Positions 32,722 through 41,027 of a DNA stretch of 64,000 nt are shown here, piece after piece (position 1 is the stretch's first letter; each line of letters starts with the position of its first letter). Position numbers and translations under genes: made by a program. A model generated the notes under the pieces. It had not been told where the DNA came from and did no database searches. It saw nothing but the letters and a program-made list of their open reading frames with translations. Source of the DNA: Paraburkholderia haematera (GTDB lineage: Bacteria; Pseudomonadota; Gammaproteobacteria; Burkholderiales; Burkholderiaceae); contig NZ_CAJNBK010000012.1 of NCBI RefSeq assembly GCF_905220975.1, positions 1 through 64,000 of the forward strand. The letters run 5' to 3'.

Positions 32722-34242
32722 TCAGAAGAAACCGAGCGGCTTATCGCTGTAGCTGACAAGCAGGTTCTTGGTTTGCTGATAATGGTCGAGCATCATCTTG
32801 TGATTTTCCCGGCCGATACCCGATTGCTTGTAGCCACCGAACGCAGCATGTGCCGGATACGCGTGATAGCAGTTGGTCCACACGCGGCCCGCCTGGATTT
32901 CCCGGCCGAAGCGATAGGCGCGCGTACCGTCGCGCGTCCATACACCTGCACCCAGACCGTAGAGCGTATCGTTAGCGATCTCGAGCGCTTCGTCTTCGTT
33001 CTTGAAGGTCGTCACCGAAACGACCGGTCCGAAGATTTCTTCCTGGAAGATCCGCATCTTGTTGTGGCCGCGGAATACGGTCGGCTTCACGTAGTAGCCT
33101 TTGCTCAGTTCGCCGCCGAGCGTATTGCGTTCACCGCCGATGAGACACTCAGCGCCTTCCTGTTTGCCGAGATCGACGTACGAGAGGATTTTTTCCAGTT
33201 GTTCCTGGGAGGCTTGTGCGCCGATCATCGTCTTCGTGTCGAGCGGATGGCCTTGCGTGATCGCGGCCACGCGCTTCAATGCGCGTTCCATGAAGCGGTC
33301 GTAAATCTTTTCGTCGATCAGCACACGCGACGGACACGTGCACACCTCGCCCTGATTCAGCGCGAACATCGTGAAGCCTTCGAGCGCCTTGTCGAAATAG
33401 CTGTCGTCCTCGTTCATCACGTCGGCGAAGAAAATGTTCGGGCTCTTGCCGCCGAGTTCGAGCGTCACCGGAATGATGTTCTGGCTCGCGTACTGCATGA
33501 TCAGGCGGCCCGTCGTCGTCTCGCCGGTGAAAGCGATCTTGGCGATGCGCTTGCTCGACGCGAGCGGTTTGCCGGCTTCGAGGCCGAAACCGTTCACCAC
33601 GTTCAGCACGCCCGGCGGCAGCAAATCATGGATCAGTTCGAGCAGCACGAGAATCGAAGCAGGCGTTTGCTCGGCCGGCTTCAACACGACGCAATTGCCG
33701 GCGGCCAGTGCAGGCGCGAGCTTCCACACCGCCATCAGGATCGGGAAATTCCACGGAATGATCTGGCCGACCACGCCGAGCGGCTCGTGAAAGTGATACG
33801 CGACGGTGTCGTGGTCGATCTCGGAGACCGAGCCTTCCTGCGCACGCACGGCGCCGGCGAAATAGCGGAAATGATCGATGGCTAGCGGGATATCCGCAGC
33901 CATGGTTTCGCGCAACGGCTTGCCGTTGTCGATCGTTTCAGCCACGGCGATGCGTTGCAGATTCGCTTCCATCCGGTCGGCGATACGGTTCAGGATATTC
34001 GCGCGATCGGTGGTCGAGGTTTTGCCCCACGCTGCCTTTGCACGATGCGCGGCGTCGAGCGCGAGTTCGATATCGGCTTCGCGTGAGCGCGGAATCGATG
34101 TGAACGCCTCACCGGTGATCGGCGAGACGTTGTCGAAGTACTCGCCGCCCACGGGCTTCACCCATTCGCCGCCGATAAAATTCGCATACTGCTTTTTGTA
34201 CGGGAATTCGGTGGTCAGAAACTGCATCTCTGCGTGATTCAT
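32722..34242 (-). CDS. NAD-dependent aldehyde dehydrogenase (acetaldehyde type)
   Basis: A 506-residue class I/II aldehyde dehydrogenase of the ExaC/AcoD kind, which oxidises acetaldehyde to acetate. Visible features are PWNFPILMAVWKLAPALAAG (nucleotide-binding strand), the catalytic Glu in TLELGGKSPNIFF, the catalytic Cys in NQGEVCTCPSR, and EEIFGPVV. The ATG at 34242 follows GAGGAG. Together with EutBC it completes the ethanolamine route to acetate. A sigma-54-type promoter lies about 70 bp upstream. An upstream in-frame extension of 81 codons overlaps the promoter region and is rejected. Confidence 0.92.
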   Translation of the reverse strand: MNHAEMQFLTTEFPYKKQYANFIGGEWVKPVGGEYFDNVSPITGEAFTSIPRSREADIELALDAAHRAKAAWGKTSTTDRANILNRIADRMEANLQRIAVAETIDNGKPLRETMAADIPLAIDHFRYFAGAVRAQEGSVSEIDHDTVAYHFHEPLGVVGQIIPWNFPILMAVWKLAPALAAGNCVVLKPAEQTPASILVLLELIHDLLPPGVLNVVNGFGLEAGKPLASSKRIAKIAFTGETTTGRLIMQYASQNIIPVTLELGGKSPNIFFADVMNEDDSYFDKALEGFTMFALNQGEVCTCPSRVLIDEKIYDRFMERALKRVAAITQGHPLDTKTMIGAQASQEQLEKILSYVDLGKQEGAECLIGGERNTLGGELSKGYYVKPTVFRGHNKMRIFQEEIFGPVVSVTTFKNEDEALEIANDTLYGLGAGVWTRDGTRAYRFGREIQAGRVWTNCYHAYPAHAAFGGYKQSGIGRENHKMMLDHYQQTKNLLVSYSDKPLGFF

Positions 34243-34312
34243 CTGTGTGCTCCTCACATGTTTGAATGGGCTATATTCGGCGCGATATTTCGCTTGGCCG
34301 CGAGAGGCTAGA

Positions 34313-34327
34313 GCCAGAACTGTGCCA
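34313..34327 (-). promoter_or_regulatory. Predicted sigma-54 promoter of the aldehyde dehydrogenase gene
   Basis: On the minus strand TGGCAC-AGTTC-TGGC has the invariant GG-N10-GC of sigma-54 promoters, with a perfect TGGCAC -24 element and one change from TTGC at -12. Transcription would start near 34301, leaving a leader of about 59 nt with the GAGGAG ribosome site. The acoD gene of Cupriavidus, a related enzyme, is known to be sigma-54 dependent. Confidence 0.6.
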
Positions 34328-34443
34328 GTGCACCGCGCTGGTGAACCGTGCACGCGCAGCAGGCACTCTCGCAAAGCATGCTGTGGGGGAGTGTTCACCT
34401 TGCCAGGGGATGAACGTCTAGTTTCTGAGCAGTGTGCGCAGCG

Positions 34444-34462
34444 CTGTTCACGAATTGAACAG
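34444..34462. promoter_or_regulatory. Palindromic site upstream of the sigma-54 promoter
   Basis: CTGTTCA-CGAAT-TGAACAG has perfect 7-bp arms. It lies about 120 bp upstream of the -24 element and about 110 bp before the EutR start. It could be the activator site for the dehydrogenase promoter. A looser pair, GTTCA...TGAAC, sits at 34393-34415. Confidence 0.45.
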
Positions 34463-34568
34463 TGCGCGAGCCCATGCCGCCGCAATCAAGGCAATGTATA
34501 CGGCGAAGTCGTTCGGCATGAGAATTGCCTTCCGTTTCTCCTCAACACTCCGATTTCGTAGATCCGGT

Positions 34569-35612
34569 ATGACGATTGAATTCCGAAGCGACAGCCTGAC
34601 AGCACCGGCGCACGCGCAACAGCCGAGCTTTTGCGTGCAGACCTGCGTCGCCTACGATGCCGACGAGCAGGCGCGTAACCTCCACGGCTGGAACCAGACC
34701 TACGACCAACTGACCGCGGGTCGTTTTGTCGGCGGCCTGACGGAGTTGTGCCTCGACCACATGCAGGTATTCGTCGAAACGACCAGTCACACGCTGCGGC
34801 AAACCTGCGAAGTGCAGGAGGACGCCTACTGGTTCGGCATTCCGACTTGCCCCGAGGGTTCCGGCCGCATCGACTCACAGGTGATCGCGGCCGATGCGCT
34901 CGCATTTCGTCCGGGCGGGATCGAGTTCGAATTGCTGACCTCGGCGGGCTACGAGATTTTCGGTGTGGTGGTGAAGGGGGAGGTGCTGCGCCGATACGCC
35001 GCGGAAGTAGAGCGCGTTGGTCTGGCCGACCATTTGCCGAACAAGGAAGTCGTGTCGATCGGCACGGATCGTAAGGAGCGGCTGTGCGCCTCGCTGCGGC
35101 AGCTTCTCGACGACGGCGCGGCGAGCGGCAGGCCGCTGTCCTCGTTCGCACGCAACAATTTGCAGGCGTCGGTGCTGGCTTCGTTGTTCGACGTCGGCGC
35201 GTTACCGGCCGATGGACAGGTTGAAATGCCCACACGTGGGCGGCGTCAGTCGATCGTGTCGGAAGCGCGCGAGTATGTGCTGGCCCATCGCGACCGCGCG
35301 ATCAGCGTGCCGGAGTTGTGCGAGCGCTTGCATGTGAGCCGTCGCACGTTGCAATACTGCTTTCAGGATGTGCTCGGCATGGCGCCCGCCACCTATCTGC
35401 GGGCGATTCGCCTGAACGGCGCGCGACGCGATCTCTGCAATGCGTCGCGCGAAGCGCGTTCGGTTCAGGATGTGGCCGCGGCGTGGGGCTTTTGGCATCT
35501 GAGCCAGTTCGCGACCGATTACCGGAAGCTGTTTGGCATGCGGCCTTCCGATACGTTAAAGGCCGCGCTTGGCGCTCATCAAGTAACGGGCGACCGTTCG
35601 TTCGCTCACTAG
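34569..35612 (+). CDS. eutR: AraC-family regulator, EutR-like
   Basis: A 347-residue regulator. The N-terminal ~220 residues are an effector domain (GGLTELCLDHMQVFVETTSHTL, FGIPTCPEGSGRIDSQ); the C-terminal ~100 residues are an AraC HTH (ISVPELCERLHVSRRTLQYCFQDVLGMAPATYLRAIRLNGARR, then WGFWHLSQFATDYRKLFGMRPSDTL). Length, layout and the neighbouring ethanolamine genes fit EutR, which senses ethanolamine and activates eut genes. The ATG at 34569 is preferred over distant upstream starts because homology begins there, although the Shine-Dalgarno match is poor. It is divergent from the aldehyde dehydrogenase. Confidence 0.85.
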   Translation: MTIEFRSDSLTAPAHAQQPSFCVQTCVAYDADEQARNLHGWNQTYDQLTAGRFVGGLTELCLDHMQVFVETTSHTLRQTCEVQEDAYWFGIPTCPEGSGRIDSQVIAADALAFRPGGIEFELLTSAGYEIFGVVVKGEVLRRYAAEVERVGLADHLPNKEVVSIGTDRKERLCASLRQLLDDGAASGRPLSSFARNNLQASVLASLFDVGALPADGQVEMPTRGRRQSIVSEAREYVLAHRDRAISVPELCERLHVSRRTLQYCFQDVLGMAPATYLRAIRLNGARRDLCNASREARSVQDVAAAWGFWHLSQFATDYRKLFGMRPSDTLKAALGAHQVTGDRSFAH

Positions 35613-35614
35613 CG

Positions 35615-35932
35615 CTACGCAGCCGTTCCGCATTGCTGGCAAAAACGCGCGCCAGCCGGCAGCAAGGCTTGACACCCTTTGCATGCGGCAGGCGCCAGTG
35701 ACGTGCCGCATTGCTGACAGAAGCGGGCACCTGACGCGTTGACGGCCGGGCAGCCCGGGCAGGCTACGCCGCTCGCCGCTGTCGATGCGGGCGGCGGTCT
35801 GCGACCGTTACCGTTGTCCCACGAGCCGTGGCCGCCTCCGCGCCCCCAGCCACCATATCCGCCACTGCGCTGCCCGCTACCATGGTGACCGTTGCCGTGA
35901 TGCCCGCTGAACATCTTTTCCCAGAATCCCAT
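35615..35932 (-). CDS. Gly/His-rich double zinc-ribbon protein
   Basis: A 105-residue protein. It opens MGFWEKMFSG, followed by a Gly/His-rich segment (HHGNGHHGSG, then GGYGGWGRGGGHG), and ends with two similar zinc ribbons: CPGCPAVNASGARFCQQCG and CKGCQALLPAGARFCQQCG. The ribbons are of the double-zinc-ribbon type. It is encoded 47 bp downstream of the metal-exporting ATPase on the same strand, so it may be part of the metal operon, perhaps binding surplus zinc. That role is only inferred. It ends 2 bp from the convergent eutR stop. Confidence 0.7.
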   Translation of the reverse strand: MGFWEKMFSGHHGNGHHGSGQRSGGYGGWGRGGGHGSWDNGNGRRPPPASTAASGVACPGCPAVNASGARFCQQCGTSLAPAACKGCQALLPAGARFCQQCGTAA

Positions 35933-35979
35933 GTCGATCTCCGTTGTCCAGCATTTGAAGCGGACCGGCTGCTGCGCGC

Positions 35980-38427
35980 TTATTTGCGCAGTAGCCGCAA
36001 GCCGTTCGCCACCACCAGCAGACTTGCACCGACATCGGCGAACACCGCCATCCACATCGTGCCCAGACCGATTACCGTCAGCACGAGGAAGACGCTCTTG
36101 ATGCCCAGCGCTAGCGTGATGTTCTGCACCAGCACCGAATGCGTCGCCTTCGACAGGCGGATGAACTGCGGAATCTTGCGCAAATCGTCGTCCATCAAGG
36201 CGACGTCGGCGGTTTCGATCGCGGTGTCGGTGCCCATCGCACCCATCGCGAAGCCGATATCGGCGCGCGCCAGCGCAGGGGCGTCGTTGATGCCGTCGCC
36301 GACCATGCCGACCGTCGCACCGTCGTTCGACCAGCCGTCCACTGCGTTCAACTTATCTTCAGGCAACTGATTGCCGCGCGCTTCGACGATGCCGACTTGC
36401 TGCGCGATCGCGGCAGCGGTGTGCGGGTTGTCGCCGGTGAGCATGGCGGCGCGCACGCCGAGGCGCTGCAAATCGGCGATGGCGGCGCGGCTCGTGTCCT
36501 TCACCGTATCCGCGACGGCGAACAGCGCCAGCACGCGTTCGGCATCCACCAGCATCACGACGGTTTTGCCTTGCCCCTCGAGCACATCCAGCCGCGCTTC
36601 GAGCGAAGCCGAGCAGCGTCCGAGCTCTTCGACCATCCGATGATTGCCGAGCCAATATGGCAAGCCGTCGATTTCGCCGCGTACGCCGCGTCCCGGCAAG
36701 GCCTCGAATACATCGACCGTGACACCAGCGATGCTTTCACTTTTCGCCGCTGCCGCAATCGCCATCGACACCGGATGATCCGAGCGGCCCGCAAGGCTCG
36801 CAGCGAGTGTCCTGCAACGAACGACGTCGACGTCGGCCAGCGTCTCGAGCTCGGTTTGCACGGGCTTGCCGTGCGTGATCGTGCCGGTTTTGTCGAGCGC
36901 GAGCCAGCTCAGCTTGCGACCCTGTTCAAGGTAGGCGCCGCCCTTGATCAGGATGCCCTTGCGGGCGGCAGCAGCGAGACCGCTGACGATCGTCACCGGC
37001 GTCGAGATCACCAGCGCGCACGGACAGGCGATCACCAGCATCACCAGCGCCTTGTAGACCCATTCGTGCCACTGTCCGCCGAACAGCAGCGGCGGCAACA
37101 CCGCCACTGCGAGTGCGGCGGCAAAGACGATCGGCGTATAGACCCGCGCAAACTGATCGACGAAACGCTGGGTCGGCGCTTTGGTGCCTTGCGCTTCTTC
37201 GACCGCGTGGATGATGCGCGCGAGCGTCGTATTGCTAGCTGCGGCCGTGACGCGATAGTCGAATGAACCGGCCTGGTTGATCGTGCCGGCGAACACCGCG
37301 TCGCCCACGGTCTTGTCGACCGGCAGGCTTTCGCCGGTGATCGGCGCCTGATCCACGCTCGAGCGGCCTGAGACGATTTCGCCGTCGAGCGCGATTCGTT
37401 CACCCGGCTTTACGCGCACTACCGCGCCGAGCGTGATTGCCTTGAGGTCCATGAGTTGCCAACTTCCGTCCGCTTGCTGCACGCTCGCCTGTTCGGGCGT
37501 GAGTTGCATCAAGCCCTGAATGGCATTGCGGGCGCGGTCGAGCGACTTTGCTTCGATCAGTTCGGCAATCGTGAAGAGCACCATCACCATGGCCGCTTCC
37601 GGCCACTGCTGCAGGACCAGCGCGCCGGTGACTGCAATGCTCATCAGCGCGTTGATGTTGAGATTGCCGTTGCGGATCGCGAGCCAGCCCTTTCTGTAGG
37701 TTGTGAGGCCGCAGGCGGCGATCGCGAGGATCGCCAGACCCGCTGCCAGCCAAATGGGAGCGCCAAGCCAGCCAGCGGCCTCTGAGCCCACCGCAGCAAT
37801 GCCTGCGAGCGCCAGCGGCCACCACGGCTTGGGCGGCACGCTGGGTGTGCTCGCGGACGTGGCGCCGTTGCCGGCGTCTGCCAGTTCCGGCGTGAAGTCG
37901 AGCGAACGGATCGCGGCGAGGATCGGGTCGAGGGCATCTGGCGCGTGCACGACGGTCAACACGCGCTGCATCAGATTGAAGTCCATGCTTCGCACGTACG
38001 GCATGCGGCTGAATTTCTTGCGGATCAGCGCTTCTTCGGTCGGGCAATCCATCTGCATGATTCGGATCGCGGTCCGCACGTCGCTACCGACGGCTTCCGA
38101 TTGCGGGAGCTTGATCGGCGCCGCTGCAGCGTGCGCCGTTCCGCAACAGCCTGCCTCGGCGTGGCCGTGGGCAGGGGCATGGCTATGGGCACGGCTGTGG
38201 GTGTGGCCGTGATCGTGGTCGTGCGCTTCGTGCCCATGGCTGCAGCTTTCACCGTGCCCATGAGCGCCTTCCTGAACACGCGGCTGGTGCCCATGACCGC
38301 AGCTTTCGCCATGCCCATGAAGGTCCGCGTCATTGTCGGCATGCTTGTGGGCATGCCCTTCATGCCCATGGGTACAGGCTTTGGCCTGTTCCGGGCGGTC
38401 CGCTTCGGCGAGATTGGCGTGAGGCAT
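35980..38427 (-). CDS. cadA: Zn/Cd/Pb-exporting P1B-type ATPase with His-rich N-terminus
   Basis: An 815-residue inner-membrane metal pump. Residues 1-100 are extremely His-rich, with repeated HGHGESC(G/S)HGH units. A ferredoxin-like domain follows (~115-185) whose metal loop is MQMDCPTEE, with a single Cys instead of CxxC. Membrane helices, the TGES loop, CPC in TM6 (~469), DKTGTITHG with the phosphorylated Asp (~512), an SDHPVS motif and GDGINDAPALA (~710) are all present. CPC, the His tract and the divergent MerR regulator point to Zn2+, Cd2+ and Pb2+ export. The regulator's operator lies in the 80-bp intergenic space. Confidence 0.92.
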   Translation of the reverse strand: MPHANLAEADRPEQAKACTHGHEGHAHKHADNDADLHGHGESCGHGHQPRVQEGAHGHGESCSHGHEAHDHDHGHTHSRAHSHAPAHGHAEAGCCGTAHAAAAPIKLPQSEAVGSDVRTAIRIMQMDCPTEEALIRKKFSRMPYVRSMDFNLMQRVLTVVHAPDALDPILAAIRSLDFTPELADAGNGATSASTPSVPPKPWWPLALAGIAAVGSEAAGWLGAPIWLAAGLAILAIAACGLTTYRKGWLAIRNGNLNINALMSIAVTGALVLQQWPEAAMVMVLFTIAELIEAKSLDRARNAIQGLMQLTPEQASVQQADGSWQLMDLKAITLGAVVRVKPGERIALDGEIVSGRSSVDQAPITGESLPVDKTVGDAVFAGTINQAGSFDYRVTAAASNTTLARIIHAVEEAQGTKAPTQRFVDQFARVYTPIVFAAALAVAVLPPLLFGGQWHEWVYKALVMLVIACPCALVISTPVTIVSGLAAAARKGILIKGGAYLEQGRKLSWLALDKTGTITHGKPVQTELETLADVDVVRCRTLAASLAGRSDHPVSMAIAAAAKSESIAGVTVDVFEALPGRGVRGEIDGLPYWLGNHRMVEELGRCSASLEARLDVLEGQGKTVVMLVDAERVLALFAVADTVKDTSRAAIADLQRLGVRAAMLTGDNPHTAAAIAQQVGIVEARGNQLPEDKLNAVDGWSNDGATVGMVGDGINDAPALARADIGFAMGAMGTDTAIETADVALMDDDLRKIPQFIRLSKATHSVLVQNITLALGIKSVFLVLTVIGLGTMWMAVFADVGASLLVVANGLRLLRK

Positions 38428-38463
38428 GGGTGGCTTCCTGGTTCGATTTGTGGTCTAGTAAAC

Positions 38464-38484
38464 ACCTTGAAGCCACTACAAGGT
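38464..38484. promoter_or_regulatory. MerR-type operator between cadA and its regulator
   Basis: ACCTTG-N9-CAAGGT is a perfect dyad in the 80-bp gap between the divergent genes. On the minus strand it lies between TTGACC (-35) and a TTTACT-like -10, with the long ~19-bp spacer typical of MerR-controlled promoters. Metal-bound regulator would untwist the DNA and switch on the ATPase gene. Confidence 0.75.
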
Positions 38485-38507
38485 CAAGGCCGCAATCCGG
38501 AGGGTCC

Positions 38508-38939
38508 ATGAAAATTGGCGAACTGGCGAAAATCGCCCATTGCACGACCGAAACCATCCGTTTCTACGAAAAAGAGGGCCTGTTGCCCGAAGCGGAGCGC
38601 ACCGAGGCCAATTACCGCAGCTATTCGGCGAGGCACGTCGAACGCCTGCGCTTCATCCGCAACTGCCGCGCGCTCGATATGACCCACGACGAAATCCGTG
38701 CGTTGCTGCGTCTGACAGACGCACCGGCGGACGGCTGCGGCGGCATCAATGACCTGATCGACGAGCACATTGCGCACGTCGACACGCGCATCGACGAATT
38801 GAAGCAACTGAAAGTGCAATTGACCACGCTGCGCGAGCAGTGTCACGGCGAGCAGGCCGTTGAAGACTGCGGCATCGTCCAGGGCCTCACCGAAATGGAC
38901 GTGAGCGCAGCGCGTGCGCGACATACGCATCTGGGTTGA
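38508..38939 (+). CDS. cadR: MerR-family metal-responsive regulator (CadR/PbrR type)
   Basis: A 143-residue MerR protein: the winged HTH at residues 1-70 (MKIGELAKIAHCTTETIRFYEKEGLLP), then a dimerisation helix and a metal-binding C-terminus. Cys residues in the positions expected for Cd/Pb sensors are visible: RNCRALDM (~79 family site), DGCGGINDLIDEH and QCHGEQAVEDCGIVQGL. The gene is divergent from the ATPase and autoregulated by the operator between them. The ATG at 38508 follows AGGG; an upstream frame extension is rejected because the HTH begins here. Confidence 0.88.
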   Translation: MKIGELAKIAHCTTETIRFYEKEGLLPEAERTEANYRSYSARHVERLRFIRNCRALDMTHDEIRALLRLTDAPADGCGGINDLIDEHIAHVDTRIDELKQLKVQLTTLREQCHGEQAVEDCGIVQGLTEMDVSAARARHTHLG

Positions 38940-39050
38940 CGCGTTCCGCCCCCATTGAAGGCGGCGCCGATCGCGGTAGTGATGGCATTTACGGCTGCGC
39001 CGCGCCAATGGCGCACCCAATCAACAATCGAATCCAGTTGGAGAATCAAC

Positions 39051-39251
39051 GTGTTTACCTGTAGAAACCAGCCCTGCGGCGAGCAGTGGGAAATGTCGGA
39101 CGTCGTCATCAAGAATGAAGGGCAGGGGCTCCTGTTCCGTTGCCCGATGTGCGGCGCGCGCAATTACGTCGAACGTTTCGACGGGGAAGATGGCTCAGTG
39201 CTGTATGAGCAGATCGAAGGCCGCCCCGCCACCGGCCCCATGGCCGAATAG
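39051..39251 (+). CDS. Small zinc-ribbon-like protein
   Basis: A 66-residue protein with a GTG start at 39051 behind GGAGA, seven bases away. It has FTCRNQPCGEQW, then LLFRCPMCGARNYVERFD, giving four cysteines arranged as a likely zinc ribbon, and an acidic C-terminus. No specific function is recognised. It lies 111 bp after the metal regulator and 44 bp before dbpA, all on the plus strand. Confidence 0.65.
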   Translation: MFTCRNQPCGEQWEMSDVVIKNEGQGLLFRCPMCGARNYVERFDGEDGSVLYEQIEGRPATGPMAE

Positions 39252-39295
39252 TCCCTGGCCTTCAGCCTCTTCAGTCGACAGCGAGCTACCACCCT

Positions 39296-40699
39296 ATGAA
39301 CACCCCCACTCAAGCCGGCGCGCCGTTTAGCCAGCTACCGCTACCGCCCGCTACGCTCGCCAACCTGACGCAGCTCGGTTATGTCGAGATGACGCCGATT
39401 CAGGCCGCGAGCCTGCCTATCGCGCTGGCCGGCAACGATCTGATCGCCCAGGCGAAAACCGGCAGCGGCAAGACCGCGGCGTTTTCGCTGGCGCTGCTCA
39501 ACCGCCTCGACGTGCGCAACTTCGCCGTGCAGGCGATGGTGCTGTGCCCGACGCGCGAACTCGCCGACCAGGTCACGCAGGAAATTCGCCGTCTGGCGCG
39601 CGCCGAAGAGAACATCAAGGTGCTGACGCTGTGCGGCGGCACGCCGATGCGTCCGCAAACGGCCAGCCTCGAACACGGTGCGCATATCGTGGTCGGCACG
39701 CCGGGCCGGATCATGGATCACCTCGAGCGCGGCAGCCTGCCGTTGCAGTCGCTCAACACGCTGGTGCTCGACGAAGCCGACCGCATGCTCGACATGGGTT
39801 TCTTCGACGATATCGCGACCGTTGTGAAGCAATGCCCGAAAGAGCGGCAAACGTTGCTGTTTTCCGCGACGTACCCCGAAGGCATCGCCAAACTCAGCCA
39901 GCAATTCCTGCGTAATCCGAAGGAAGTGAAGCTTGCCGAGCGGCACGACGACACCAAGATCCGTCAGCGTTTCTATGAAGTCACCGAAGACCAGCGTCTG
40001 CACGCTGTCGGTCTGCTGCTGAATCACTATCGTCCGGTGAGCACGCTGGCGTTTTGCAACACCAAGCAACAATGCCGGGATCTGCTCGACGTGCTGCGCG
40101 CGCAGGGTTTTCATGCGCTCGCGCTGCACGGCGAACTCGATCAGCGCGAACGCGATCAGGTGCTGATCCAGTTTGCGAACCGCAGTTGCTCGGTGCTGGT
40201 TGCCACCGACGTTGCCTCGCGCGGTCTGGATATCGCCGAGCTCGAAGCGGTGATCAACGTCGACGTGACGCCGGACCCGGAAGTGCACGTGCACCGCATC
40301 GGCCGCACGGGTCGCGCCGATCAGGAAGGCTGGGCGCTCAGTCTCGCCAGCATGAACGAGATGGGTCGCGTGGGCAGTCTCGAACAGGCGCAAAAGCGTG
40401 AAGTCGAGTGGCACAAGCTCGCCGATCTCAAGCCGGCGAGCAACGAGCGGCTGCTGCCGCCAATGGAAACGCTGCAGATTCTCGGCGGCCGCAAGGAAAA
40501 GATCCGCCCCGGCGATGTGCTCGGTGCGCTGACCGGCGAAGCAGGTTTCGCCGGTTCGCAGATCGGCAAGATCAACGTGACCGAAATGTCGACCTATGTG
40601 GCGGTGGAGCGCAGCGTCGCGCGCGACGCATTGCGCAAGCTCAGCGCCGGCAAGGTGAAGGGCAAGAAGGTCAAGGTCCGCATGATGGACGACGCGTGA
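39296..40699 (+). CDS. dbpA: ATP-dependent RNA helicase DbpA
   Basis: A 467-residue DEAD-box helicase. The motifs appear in order: Q motif (GYVEMTPIQAASLP), AKTGSGKT, PTRELA, TPGRI, DEAD, SAT, then FCNTKQQCR, ATDVASRGLDI and HRIGRTGRA. The C-terminal ~75 residues are the DbpA RNA-binding domain (DVLGALTGEAGFAGSQIGKINVTEMSTYVAV), which directs the enzyme to hairpin 92 of 23S rRNA during large-subunit assembly. The protein is full length. Confidence 0.93.
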   Translation: MNTPTQAGAPFSQLPLPPATLANLTQLGYVEMTPIQAASLPIALAGNDLIAQAKTGSGKTAAFSLALLNRLDVRNFAVQAMVLCPTRELADQVTQEIRRLARAEENIKVLTLCGGTPMRPQTASLEHGAHIVVGTPGRIMDHLERGSLPLQSLNTLVLDEADRMLDMGFFDDIATVVKQCPKERQTLLFSATYPEGIAKLSQQFLRNPKEVKLAERHDDTKIRQRFYEVTEDQRLHAVGLLLNHYRPVSTLAFCNTKQQCRDLLDVLRAQGFHALALHGELDQRERDQVLIQFANRSCSVLVATDVASRGLDIAELEAVINVDVTPDPEVHVHRIGRTGRADQEGWALSLASMNEMGRVGSLEQAQKREVEWHKLADLKPASNERLLPPMETLQILGGRKEKIRPGDVLGALTGEAGFAGSQIGKINVTEMSTYVAVERSVARDALRKLSAGKVKGKKVKVRMMDDA

Positions 40700-40722
40700 T
40701 CGTCGATTAGTTTGCTCTTGAC

Positions 40723-40746
40723 GGCTGCGACCGCCTGGTCGCAGCC
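40723..40746 (+). terminator. Hairpin downstream of dbpA
   Basis: GGCTGCGACC-GCCT-GGTCGCAGCC has a perfect 10-bp stem 23 bp after the dbpA stop. No T-run follows, so it is a weak candidate for intrinsic termination. The rest of the 328-bp gap to the next gene holds nothing recognisable. Confidence 0.45.
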
Positions 40747-41027
40747 GGGTTGGTCTGCAGCACCGCCGCGCATCACATTACGTCATACCTCCACTGTTTT
40801 ACGCGCTCTCCGCGCGGCTGCATTTCTCCTGTTAAACCCCCGATTTCATTGCCTTCGCCCGCCCCAGCACGGCATTGCACGAGCCATGACATAAACGCAT
40901 GCCGTGCATGACAAAGTTTCGATTGTGACCGTTCTTTGGCTGATGCCTAATCATCGAACCGGATGGGGCTGCCGCGCAATGGGCGGTCCGCGAATCCACT
41001 GCCGGATGGAGAAAGGGAGATAGCCTT

